NCBI GenBank assembly: GCA_003650785.1 | Contig: QMRW01000068.1 | Span: forward strand, 1-7,172 | DNA length: 7,172 nt | From: Thermoprotei archaeon | GTDB taxonomy: Archaea > Thermoproteota > Thermoprotei > Thermofilales > B20-G17 | Reading direction: 5' to 3' | Shown here: in pieces, positions 1 through 6,256 of the stretch | How the letters are laid out: the number at the start of each line of letters is the position of its first letter | Numbering within the stretch: position 1 is the stretch's first letter | Made by a program: the position numbers and the translations under genes | Notes under the pieces: generated by a model | What the model was told of the DNA's origin: nothing | The model's input: only the letters and a program-made list of their open reading frames with translations | The model's database searches: none

Positions 1-1194
1 ATGTCTAAGTCCTCTAGCTGTAGGGAGAATTTCTTTGGGTACATATTCTACAGATTTCACGTAACTATTAACTAGGTTAGCATATTCCATTAAGACAATT
101 CCAGAGACTGCTAATGGTACTATTAATCTATGTAAGGGTCCTGTGTATAGTAAACCTATTGCCAGCATTAGTAATGTATCGCTTAGTATTCTCAGTAATA
201 ATGCTACAATGGATACTCTCCTAGCAGGTGTACTGAGTAATACGAATTCGTACATAGTTTCATCTATTAGTAATACTAGAGGAACTAGTGGTAGTATTTG
301 AAAGTACATGTTAAGGTACACTAGGTACACTACTATTAAAGCAATAATACAGCTCAGTACTTGAAGGAATAGTAAGTTTATTGGTAGATTTCTCCTATGA
401 AGGTAGGTAGAGAGTCTTGTACTCAGAGGTTTGATGAGGTATTTAATAAAGGGATCACTACTCGTTTCCTCTCTTAACTCTTTTCTTAGTATACTCCAAT
501 ACAATTTTCTCGCCTTAGCTAAATCGGCAACCACATCTATGTCTAACCACTGTAATCCTGTTACATCTATGAATCCTACCTCTCCATCCTCAGCAGCTAG
601 TTTTAGTGCATCACTTACACTAGCCTTAAATCCCAGATTTCTAAAGGCTCTTAAAATGTACTCATGAGCTTTTTCATTACACATGATAAGACCAGTATCT
701 ATGCCATGTAGAGGTGTGATGGTTTTTCCTACATCATAAACACTATCAAGAGTACATTTTACTTTAAGCCCCTCTACAGCTTTACTCCAGCTTGGTCTTC
801 TATCTAGACAGAGTACGAACGCTTTCTCTGAGGAAACTGCCAGTATCCTTCTCAACATCTCCTTCTCGAATATATGATCTGACATCAACAGTAAGAACTT
901 ACCTAAATTAATGTTCCTGATAGCCCAGACCACGGGATATAGGTTATTGAATTCCTCTGTAGAGTCCAAGGCCATAACTATAGCTCTTTCTCCCACTCTA
1001 CTTTCAATATCTTTTTTGAATTCATCTCTGGTTATGATATAGATCTCTTTTATTCCAGCACTATGAAGTCTTTGAAGGATAAAGTCAATTATTGTCGTAT
1101 TGACAGTTAGTTCGAGTAGACACTTAGGTATATGTTTCGTATACGGATATAGTCTAGTACCTTTTCCGGCAGCTATAATAACGGCAGGAAGCAT
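1..1194 (-). CDS. IPCT/DIPPS-like bifunctional protein (inositol-phosphate cytidylyltransferase plus CDP-alcohol phosphotransferase-like membrane domain), 3' end cut by window edge
   Basis: Open for 398 codons from ATG 1194 to the left edge. Residues 1-225 form a nucleotidyltransferase: AAGKGTRL (8-15), PK (23-24), MSDHIF (104-109, putative metal-binding D106), GIDTG (164-168) and WLDIDV (216-221). The family makes CDP-inositol from CTP and inositol-1-phosphate; the fused membrane domain normally couples it to a second inositol phosphate to give the DIP precursor, a hyperthermophile osmolyte. The KPLSTRLSTYL linker (255-265) is like that in IPCT/DIPPS fusions, and hydrophobic segments follow from about 273. 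However, where the signature DxxDGxxAR...GxxxDxxxD should lie, only D311 remains: expected D, G, A and R are M314, Y315, V318 and L319, and the later Asp pair reads L332 and I336. So the first activity looks intact and the second doubtful. Family length is about 420-430 residues, so little is missing. A TATA box lies about 26 bp before the expected near-leaderless start. A plain sugar-nucleotidyltransferase fused to a membrane anchor is an alternative. Confidence 0.8.
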   Translation of the reverse strand, partial: MLPAVIIAAGKGTRLYPYTKHIPKCLLELTVNTTIIDFILQRLHSAGIKEIYIITRDEFKKDIESRVGERAIVMALDSTEEFNNLYPVVWAIRNINLGKFLLLMSDHIFEKEMLRRILAVSSEKAFVLCLDRRPSWSKAVEGLKVKCTLDSVYDVGKTITPLHGIDTGLIMCNEKAHEYILRAFRNLGFKASVSDALKLAAEDGEVGFIDVTGLQWLDIDVVADLAKARKLYWSILRKELREETSSDPFIKYLIKPLSTRLSTYLHRRNLPINLLFLQVLSCIIALIVVYLVYLNMYFQILPLVPLVLLIDETMYEFVLLSTPARRVSIVALLLRILSDTLLMLAIGLLYTGPLHRLIVPLAVSGIVLMEYANLVNSYVKSVEYVPKEILPTARGLRH

Positions 1195-1216
1195 ATCCTC
1201 TTAGTATAGGAAACCT

Positions 1217-1227
1217 AATATTAAAAC
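1217..1227 (-). promoter_or_regulatory. TATA box of the IPCT/DIPPS-like gene
   Basis: On the minus strand GTTTTAATATT lies with its centre about 28 bp before ATG 1194. Archaeal transcription normally starts about 26 bp from the TATA centre, which would give a leaderless or 2-4 base leader transcript. A GAGG just before the ATG (1200-1197) could serve as a ribosome binding site only if transcription starts further upstream, for example from the AT-rich TATATAAAAATA at 1271-1260. Confidence 0.5.
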
Positions 1228-1315
1228 TTTATCCGAAACACTGATAGTAGTGCCTGTATTTTTATATAGTTAAATAAATTGTATCTCTTATATCCTATAG
1301 TTTCACTTAGATTTA

Positions 1316-1385
1316 AGGGGTCATGGGGGGACGAAAGCCCAGAAGGAATATGGAACCTCAATCCCAATGAAGGGAAGTCCCTGCA
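1316..1385 (+). other. GC-rich hairpin-prone island; candidate small RNA or decayed tnpB 3' end
   Basis: About 51% GC against roughly 27% in the preceding 100 bases. It contains GGG/CCC pairing around ACGAAAG (1326-1340) and two mutually exclusive hairpins that share the G-run at 1372-1374: TCCC 1362-1365 with GGGA 1372-1375, or AGGG 1371-1374 with CCCT 1379-1382. A TATA-like CTTATATC (1287-1294) lies about 26 bp before its first G-run. In one plus frame it reads GGRKPRRNMEPQSQ then stop (1326-1370), with the hairpin over the stop, as in the 3' end of IS200/IS605 tnpB genes; the frame is closed just upstream (TAA 1314-1316). Strand and identity are inferred. Confidence 0.35.
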
Positions 1386-1488
1386 AGCTTTCATAGTTGC
1401 TAAAACATCCAAAAGATAATGCACGGAGAACCACATAAGAAGAGACAGAGGCAGAACAAAGAGAGAATTGAGGGAACTTTTCACAAGA

Positions 1489-1498
1489 CTTTTATACC
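1489..1498 (+). promoter_or_regulatory. Candidate TATA box for dnaG (distal)
   Basis: The plus strand reads CTTTTATACC, a good match to the archaeal TATA consensus. A start about 26 bp on, near 1519, would give dnaG a leader of about 98 bases that retains its ribosome binding site. The site is quasi-symmetric and could also act leftward (GGTATAAAAG on the minus strand). Confidence 0.4.
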
Positions 1499-1577
1499 TC
1501 ATGAAAATGGTAAAATTATTAATAGTATGTGAGTTAGTTTGATTCTTCACATGACTCTAGAGCCTATGAGCATAGTA

Positions 1578-1586
1578 ACATATATC
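1578..1586 (+). promoter_or_regulatory. Candidate TATA box for dnaG (proximal)
   Basis: ACATATATC has its centre near 1582, so transcription would start near 1608-1609. That gives a leader of only about nine bases that still carries GGTGAT. It competes with the distal TATA box; 5'-end mapping would decide. Confidence 0.3.
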
Positions 1587-1607
1587 ATCATGGAATTATA
1601 CTAAACT

Positions 1608-1614
1608 AGGTGAT
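1608..1614 (+). promoter_or_regulatory. Ribosome binding site of dnaG
   Basis: AGGTGAT is complementary to the usual archaeal 16S 3' tail (AUCACCU) and ends three bases before ATG 1618. It fixes this ATG as the start; the ATG at 1613-1615 is in another frame. Confidence 0.7.
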
Positions 1615-1617
1615 GGA

Positions 1618-2787
1618 ATGGGTGGTCAACCTGTAAATGCTAAATATAGAATTAGAGCGTCAGTGGAAATAGATGGTATAGTGGAGAAGTCCGATGTCAT
1701 TGGTGGTATCTTCGGTCAGACTGAGGGGCTTCTTGGTGACGAGTTAGATTTGAGGGAGCTTCAGAGAACGGGTAGAATAGGTAGAATAGAGGTTAAGCTT
1801 GAAAGAAAGGGTAGAAAGATTGTAGGTGAGATAATAATACCTTCGAATCTCGATAGAGTAGAGACAGCAATAATAGCAGCTGCTATCGAAATTGTGAACA
1901 AGGTTGGACCGTACAATGCTAAGGTAAGAGTGTTGGATATAAGGGATGTGAGAACAGAGAAGAGGAAATGGATAGTAGAGAGAGCCAAAGAAATACTCAA
2001 AAAGTGGTCTCAGGAAGAGGCTATAGAGAGTAGAGAGATAGTAGAAGAGGTTGCTAAAGTACTCAAGATAGCACAAGTGGTCAAGTATGGCCCAGAGCAA
2101 CTTCCAGCTGGACCTTGCATAGATAGTAGCGATACTATAATAGTAGTTGAGGGTAGAGCTGATGTCATAAATCTACTAAGACATGGATACAAGAATGTCA
2201 TAGCACTAGAGGGAGCTACTGTTCCTAAGACGATAATAAATCTCTCAAAAAAGAAGAATACTATAGTGTTCGTAGACGGGGATAGAGGAGGAGAGATGAT
2301 AGCCAAGAACATAGTAACTGTTGCTGATGTCGATTACATAGCAGTGGCTCCACCAAACAAGGAGGTAGAGGAGTTGACGAGTAAGGAGATAGCCAAGTGT
2401 CTAAAGAACGCATTACCAGTAGAGGAGTTCTTTGAGGAACTGAGGAAGAAGTACAGAGAGAAGATGGAAGTACCCGTTAGAGAAATAGAAATACCAGAGA
2501 AGGTAATAGCATCACTACATGAACTAAGAGGCACTCTAGAGGCAATAGTATATGATAAGGAGTGGAACGAAGTTAGAAGAATAGCAGTAAGAGATCTAGC
2601 AGAGTACTTAGAGAAATGTAAGGAGGAGGTAAGTTACTTAGTATTCGATGGAATAGTAACTCAGAGAATAGTAGACCTCTCAGTAGACAAGGGTATAAAG
2701 ATCATAGTAGGAGCTAGGATAGGAGATATGACAAAAAAGGTGGAAGGAGTAGCAATAGTAACTTTCGATGAGCTACTATCTGGATAG
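1618..2787 (+). CDS. dnaG: Archaeal DnaG-type primase / exosome-associated protein
   Basis: A complete 389-residue protein of the archaeal DnaG family. The N-terminal region (about 1-160) carries the family's opening pattern (KYRIRASVEIDGIVEKSDVI, residues 9-28, and a GIFGQTEGLLG stretch at 30-40). A Toprim domain follows at about 172-245, with the catalytic-type Glu in VVEGRADV (E178) and the metal-binding DGDRGG (220-225). The C-terminal region ends in a conserved FDGIVTQRIVDLS...VGARIG block (343-368). Unlike bacterial DnaG it has no N-terminal zinc finger and no helicase-binding domain. Members bind the archaeal exosome through Csl4 and add specificity for A-rich RNA; primer synthesis has also been reported for some, alongside the main PriS/PriL primase. 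The protein should be cytoplasmic. ATG 1618 is supported by AGGTGAT just upstream. It stands alone on its strand, divergent from the IPCT/DIPPS-like gene and convergent with polB. Long antisense frames across it are shadows of its codon use. Confidence 0.96.
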   Translation: MGGQPVNAKYRIRASVEIDGIVEKSDVIGGIFGQTEGLLGDELDLRELQRTGRIGRIEVKLERKGRKIVGEIIIPSNLDRVETAIIAAAIEIVNKVGPYNAKVRVLDIRDVRTEKRKWIVERAKEILKKWSQEEAIESREIVEEVAKVLKIAQVVKYGPEQLPAGPCIDSSDTIIVVEGRADVINLLRHGYKNVIALEGATVPKTIINLSKKKNTIVFVDGDRGGEMIAKNIVTVADVDYIAVAPPNKEVEELTSKEIAKCLKNALPVEEFFEELRKKYREKMEVPVREIEIPEKVIASLHELRGTLEAIVYDKEWNEVRRIAVRDLAEYLEKCKEEVSYLVFDGIVTQRIVDLSVDKGIKIIVGARIGDMTKKVEGVAIVTFDELLSG

Positions 2788-2793
2788 ATTCAT

Positions 2794-2800
2794 ATTTTTA
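2794..2800 (+). terminator. T-run terminator after dnaG
   Basis: ATTTTTA begins seven bases after the dnaG stop codon. Archaeal transcripts commonly end at short T-runs without a hairpin. The gene is isolated, so termination here is expected. Confidence 0.45.
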
Positions 2801-2850
2801 TTCTATCATAGTAGGAAATCACTCTTTTCTTTAATTGGTAGCTAGGGTGT

Positions 2851-2970
2851 CTGACTGGAACCTGGGACTAGATCGGATGCAGTACCAATGAGGGTACCAA
2901 TAATCCCAAATCCCTTCGAGGGATAGGAATAATAGGCTGATGAATCGGTCTGTACTCTGAAGTCTCAGAA
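2851..2970 (+). other. Structured convergent intergenic island; candidate small RNA or decayed IS200/IS605 tnpB 3' end
   Basis: Between the dnaG and polB T-runs lies a segment of about 47% GC with three small hairpins: GTACC 2882-2886 with GGTAC 2893-2897; ATCCCT 2910-2915 with AGGGAT 2919-2924 (loop TCG); TCTGA 2956-2960 with TCAGA 2965-2969 (loop AGTC). One plus frame from 2855 reads LEPGTRSDAVPMR, continues through VP and PNPFEG, and stops at 2924-2926 with the second hairpin lying over the stop codon. This is how many archaeal tnpB genes end. Upstream the frame is closed by TGA 2852-2854, so only a tail would remain. A CTGATGA (2937-2943) and CTGA (2957-2960) pair also resembles C/D boxes. 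Strand and nature are inferred. Confidence 0.35.
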
Positions 2971-2982
2971 GAGGACAGAAGT

Positions 2983-2987
2983 AAAAA
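2983..2987 (-). terminator. T-run terminator after polB
   Basis: On the minus strand GATTTTTAC lies about 30 bases past the polB stop codon (3018-3020). It is a plausible archaeal T-run terminator and would keep the polB transcript out of most of the structured island. Confidence 0.4.
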
Positions 2988-3017
2988 TCACTCCATTGAA
3001 ACAGTGAGAAAGTCAAA

Positions 3018-5387
3018 CTAGAAGAAGTCCAGTATAGAGGCCTGTCTCTTTTCACTTATAAGGTGGTCCTCTCTTATCCCAAAATATTCTAATATCCTGA
3101 GAGCTGAGATAACAACCTGCTTTTTAATGTAGTATTCTATATCAACTTGATCAATACTATCCACAAATATGTACGGCATAGCTTTATCAGAGAGCCTACC
3201 ACTGCCTCTAACAATGATATATCCCACTTTATCTCCTTTATCCACTTTAAATCCCGCCTCTATGAGCTTTCTAGCTGCACTTACATGTGCAGCTGCCGCC
3301 TCATACTCTTCAAGTTCTTTTCCTATGGTCTTCCATATTATGAGTTTAGAGAGTGGTATCTTACCACTTTCTAGCTTCCTTATGACATCCCTAACATAAT
3401 CTACGGCTCTATCTACTCTGTTCTCTCTTAATATTATCTCGATAACCTTCTCCTGAACTTCTTTAGCTAGTTCTGACCAGTCACCACGGACTGCCTCAAG
3501 ACCTACTACATCTATTCTTCCATCAGTGAGCAGTCCACAATACCTCTTCTTTGCTTCTGTGAAAAAGACTCTAGTGTATATCTTATCGGGCTTGATCTCT
3601 AGTCCTAGTTTATCTCTTATAATTCTTGTTAGTTCATCTACCTTAGCTTTATCGTAGACGACAAATATGCTATCAGTATCACCATATATCACTCTCAATC
3701 CTAACTTTCTAGCTAAGTCGATAGTATCTCTAATAGTATGCCTACCCCATGCTGTAGTAGTCTCTGCTACCTCTCTCTTATACCATCTAGCTCCTAGCCA
3801 TCCACAGTATCCGTAGGTAGCATTTGCAATAACTTTTAGTGCTCTCTGTCTCTCGTATAACACTCTGTATTCCGGGGAACCTGGTTCTAGATCCTTTAAT
3901 TTACTCCTCACAGCCTTCCTCGCCTCCAACAATCTCTTCAGTACTCTTCGGTAGAATCCATCAGGATATTTTCTGAACATATGACCTACTTCTGGAGCTA
4001 CGTATACATCCTCTTCTCCTCTATAGTCCATAGGAGATACATAGGTATCAGGTGAAATGTTATACTTTATCATTAGATTAGGGTACATTGAGGAGAAGTC
4101 TAGTACAGCTATATTCTCGTGAATTCCTGGTTTAGGTCTCAGTACTATGGCTCCTTTGTAGGTGGCATATGGTCTTTCTATACGATTTGGTATGAGTTCT
4201 CCAAGTTCACATGCATGTCTCATAAGATGCCACTCTACTCTAAAACCAACAGAGGCGGATCCCACCTGATCTAGAGGAAGTCCTACAATACTGGATAACT
4301 GAATAGCAAAGGGAAGGAATTTTTCAGAGAGACCAAGAGTGCTTTCTATATCGTCAAGTAGGTACTTTTCTAGTTGTGAACGCTTATCAGGGTCATCCCA
4401 GTATTTGTAGATATAGGCGCCTTCAATGAGGACTCTCTCATTCTTCTTCTTTACTCCGAGATAATCTGCCACATTTTCTAATGTCTTAACTTTAACCTCA
4501 GTTAATTCTTCAGCAAAATCATAGAGATCTACATTAGCTCTACCTAGTATTGAAAAATGACCATAAACACTCTGAGCTGGTTCTGAGTTAGCTCTGGATA
4601 TATTCAACTTTATTTTTAATCTCCTTGCTCTATTAAGCAAATATATCCAGTCAAATCTGTTGCTATTATATCCAACAATAACATCTGGATCGATTTTTCT
4701 TACAAGAGCAATGAATTCTCTTATTATATTAAGATCGTTCAAATCGTCTGCTTTAAGAATAACTCTATCTCCTTCATTCGTAGCTATACCTATCATGATT
4801 ATAGGGTCTCTATCGGGTTTAGGAGTTCCTCTTGGATTATAACACTCTATATCAAATGCCAGTACCTTTAGCTTTGGGATATCTTCTCTTTCAGATCTCA
4901 GAGGAGGTTGTTTAGCTAAGTATACGGCATCTACTTGCCAATTCTCTTTATTGGGTACCTCTTCGGCTTCTACAGTATTCCAGGAACAGGGATAGATATT
5001 GTTATCTAACATATACCTCATGTAGAATCTTATATCGGCTTCTAGGACGTCTGCTATACCGGGAATCTCCTTCACTCTATCTCTTAAAAATTTGACATGT
5101 GCGGGTATCTTACAGGTAATTCTTAGGACTGTTATACTCCTTCCGAAGTACTTCCTATCAGTTATATCGACTTTTAGAATTCTATCACCATATCTCCTCT
5201 TTAAAACTTCTGCTATCTTACCTGCATCCTCAGGAGTTTTGGGAACTACATAGAAGTAAGGTCTAAAGGATCTATCCAAAACTACAACTCTCCTGCCATC
5301 GGGAGTAATACCCCACATTCTGATTTCGGGTATATCCTTATTGATAACATCATAACTGATATCTAGAAGCCAAAGATCTAGCTTCAA
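3018..5387 (-). CDS. polB: Family B DNA polymerase (PolB3-like) with proofreading exonuclease and PIP box
   Basis: A complete 789-residue DNA-dependent DNA polymerase with 3'-5' proofreading. Exonuclease motifs: FDIE (D179, E181), GYNSNRFD (239-246) and YLLDD (Y342, D346). Polymerase motifs: A, DFSSMYPNLM (430-439); B, K518...N522..YG (525-526); C, YGDTDS (568-573). All catalytic acids are present. The N-terminal pocket by which archaeal B polymerases sense template uracil is conserved by position against the Pyrococcus enzyme: Y12, FRPY (41-44), V98 and R102. The last eight residues, QASILDFF, form a textbook PIP box for the PCNA clamp. Length and PIP box fit the PolB3 type (about 760-800 residues) better than the longer crenarchaeal PolB1. 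The start is TTG: it lies five codons after an in-frame TAA, no ATG precedes it, and the next ATG would delete 23 residues including Y12; GTGA lies five bases upstream. A TATA box sits near 5470. Confidence 0.96.
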   Translation of the reverse strand: MKLDLWLLDISYDVINKDIPEIRMWGITPDGRRVVVLDRSFRPYFYVVPKTPEDAGKIAEVLKRRYGDRILKVDITDRKYFGRSITVLRITCKIPAHVKFLRDRVKEIPGIADVLEADIRFYMRYMLDNNIYPCSWNTVEAEEVPNKENWQVDAVYLAKQPPLRSEREDIPKLKVLAFDIECYNPRGTPKPDRDPIIMIGIATNEGDRVILKADDLNDLNIIREFIALVRKIDPDVIVGYNSNRFDWIYLLNRARRLKIKLNISRANSEPAQSVYGHFSILGRANVDLYDFAEELTEVKVKTLENVADYLGVKKKNERVLIEGAYIYKYWDDPDKRSQLEKYLLDDIESTLGLSEKFLPFAIQLSSIVGLPLDQVGSASVGFRVEWHLMRHACELGELIPNRIERPYATYKGAIVLRPKPGIHENIAVLDFSSMYPNLMIKYNISPDTYVSPMDYRGEEDVYVAPEVGHMFRKYPDGFYRRVLKRLLEARKAVRSKLKDLEPGSPEYRVLYERQRALKVIANATYGYCGWLGARWYKREVAETTTAWGRHTIRDTIDLARKLGLRVIYGDTDSIFVVYDKAKVDELTRIIRDKLGLEIKPDKIYTRVFFTEAKKRYCGLLTDGRIDVVGLEAVRGDWSELAKEVQEKVIEIILRENRVDRAVDYVRDVIRKLESGKIPLSKLIIWKTIGKELEEYEAAAAHVSAARKLIEAGFKVDKGDKVGYIIVRGSGRLSDKAMPYIFVDSIDQVDIEYYIKKQVVISALRILEYFGIREDHLISEKRQASILDFF

Positions 5388-5463
5388 GATCTCACTCAGA
5401 GATTACAATACAGTAGTAAGTGATAAACCTAACTCCTCAGTCCCATTTCATCAGGACATACTG

Positions 5464-5476
5464 TTTTTTAAATATT
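5464..5476 (-). promoter_or_regulatory. TATA box of polB
   Basis: On the minus strand AATATTTAAAAAA begins about 12 bases after the deacetylase stop codon. With the usual 26 bp spacing, transcription would start near 5444 and give a leader of about 57 bases before TTG 5387. An inverted repeat, ACAGTA (5464-5459) with TACTGT (5414-5409), brackets the start region. polB therefore probably has its own transcript. Confidence 0.55.
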
Positions 5477-5488
5477 CTCCAACTTCAC

Positions 5489-6238
5489 CTATTTAATACC
5501 AATTTCCCTACGAATCTTGATTATATGTTCTGCTATTTCACACACAGGAGCTATCCATATTTCATCATCATATGTACTTAGGAACTCAAGGAACATCTCT
5601 AGATCATATTTAGATACTGGAAGATGTCCTTCATCGATTCCATGGAAGGTAAATATTATCCACCTCCTTTCAATGAGAGCTCTTATTGTCAACCCTATCA
5701 ATGTATCTCCTTTAGTTCTCTCTACTCTCCATGAAAGTAACTTATATAGATCGCAGGTTTTCGGCGAATTTGCACATACACTTAGTTCACATCCTGCTCT
5801 TGCAGCTATAAAGTACTTAGCTACAATTGGTACATAGCTTCTTCTCTCGATTCCTCTACCAACCTCTGTCTCATAGCATGGATAGGCGAAGGTATAGCTT
5901 TTTCTAGGAGCAATTTCCTCTATTCTAGCCTGAGCTACTAGTATATCTCTTTCAATCTCCTGTAGGGTCATATTCTCTAGACAGTGACCTCTGGGATTTT
6001 CTGAAGGATTACAGGGACATGGATGACTTAGTGTATGGTTTCCTATTTCATGACCTATGGATGCCACATCACTCCAAGACCTAAATCTATTCTTCCAATC
6101 ATCTCCACTTGGACATATGTAAAAGGTAGCATTGAATTCATACCTATCTAGAAGAGGTACAGCTACATTAAGTTGAGATCTTAGACCATCATCAAAGGTA
6201 AGGGACAGAGCACACCTATATCCCTTAAACCACTTCAT
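5489..6238 (-). CDS. Polysaccharide deacetylase family protein (CE4/NodB fold)
   Basis: A 249-residue metal-dependent deacetylase of carbohydrate esterase family 4, whose members remove N- or O-acetyl groups from sugars; the substrate here is unknown. Motif 1 is TFDDG (14-18), motif 2 GNHTLSH (66-72), giving the metal triad D17, H68, H72 with D16 as likely base. FAYPCYE (117-123) stands where motif 3 (RxPY) is expected, without the Arg. FTFHG (196-200) supplies the late catalytic His (H199). The end, EIWIAPVCEIAEHI (226-239), is typical of the family. There is no signal peptide or membrane segment, so it is probably cytoplasmic. It has ten cysteines, several grouped (C74, C76, C86; C150, C155, C162), perhaps disulfides or a structural metal. 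ATG 6238 is preferred: ATATAA lies about 24 bp upstream, fitting leaderless transcription, and MKWFKG runs straight into the fold. An upstream TTG (6256) would add six residues but has no ribosome binding site. It lies between taw1 and polB on the same strand; no functional link is evident. Confidence 0.88.
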   Translation of the reverse strand: MKWFKGYRCALSLTFDDGLRSQLNVAVPLLDRYEFNATFYICPSGDDWKNRFRSWSDVASIGHEIGNHTLSHPCPCNPSENPRGHCLENMTLQEIERDILVAQARIEEIAPRKSYTFAYPCYETEVGRGIERRSYVPIVAKYFIAARAGCELSVCANSPKTCDLYKLLSWRVERTKGDTLIGLTIRALIERRWIIFTFHGIDEGHLPVSKYDLEMFLEFLSTYDDEIWIAPVCEIAEHIIKIRREIGIK

Positions 6239-6256
6239 AGAGATGGGTAGAGGCAA

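Larger units (their letters stand above)
1195..1617. other. Divergent intergenic region between the IPCT/DIPPS-like gene and dnaG
   Basis: This 423-base gap holds promoters for both neighbours, an AT-rich stretch (about 1200-1315) and a GC-rich island (1316-1385, annotated separately). A minus-strand reading frame of 109 codons (1550-1221) is not called: it has almost no acidic residues, few of the ATA/CTA codons favoured by neighbouring genes, and runs through both a TATA-like site and the promoter of the next gene. Two small palindromes, CTCTAGAG (1555-1562) and CTATG-AG-CATAG (1564-1575), lie before dnaG. No tRNA or rRNA was seen. Confidence 0.6.

Noticed and set aside
1344..1385. Resemblance of GGAACCTCAATCCC...GAAGGGAAG to crenarchaeal CRISPR repeats
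   Set aside because: Only one copy is present, with no regularly spaced repeats or spacers; the second island shares words but not a full repeat.
1501..1542. 13-codon plus-strand frame (MKMVKLLIVCELV) before dnaG as a leader peptide
   Set aside because: It begins only a few bases after the TATA box, so it lies before the likely transcription start, and it has no ribosome binding site.
1221..1550. Minus-strand frame of 109 codons in the dnaG upstream region
   Set aside because: Composition is Ser/Leu/Phe-rich with few acidic residues, codon use differs from the real genes, it runs through a TATA-like site and the IPCT promoter, and no domain is recognised.
2851..2865. TTCCAGT on the minus strand as an origin recognition box
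   Set aside because: Only the first part of the archaeal ORB core is matched, with no GGAAAC half, no G-string, no second copy and no cdc6 gene in view.
2811..2980. RNase P RNA (GGAAATC and GGACAGAA resemble conserved regions)
   Set aside because: The GAGGAAAGUCC core is not matched and no long P1/P4 pairing can be drawn.
2831..3055. Minus-strand frame of 74 codons overlapping the polB end
   Set aside because: It overlaps the polB C-terminus in another frame and has no family features.
5437..5454. Second CTGATGA...CTGA pair, upstream of polB, as a C/D guide RNA
   Set aside because: The spacer is only seven bases, too short for a guide, and it overlaps the predicted polB transcription start.
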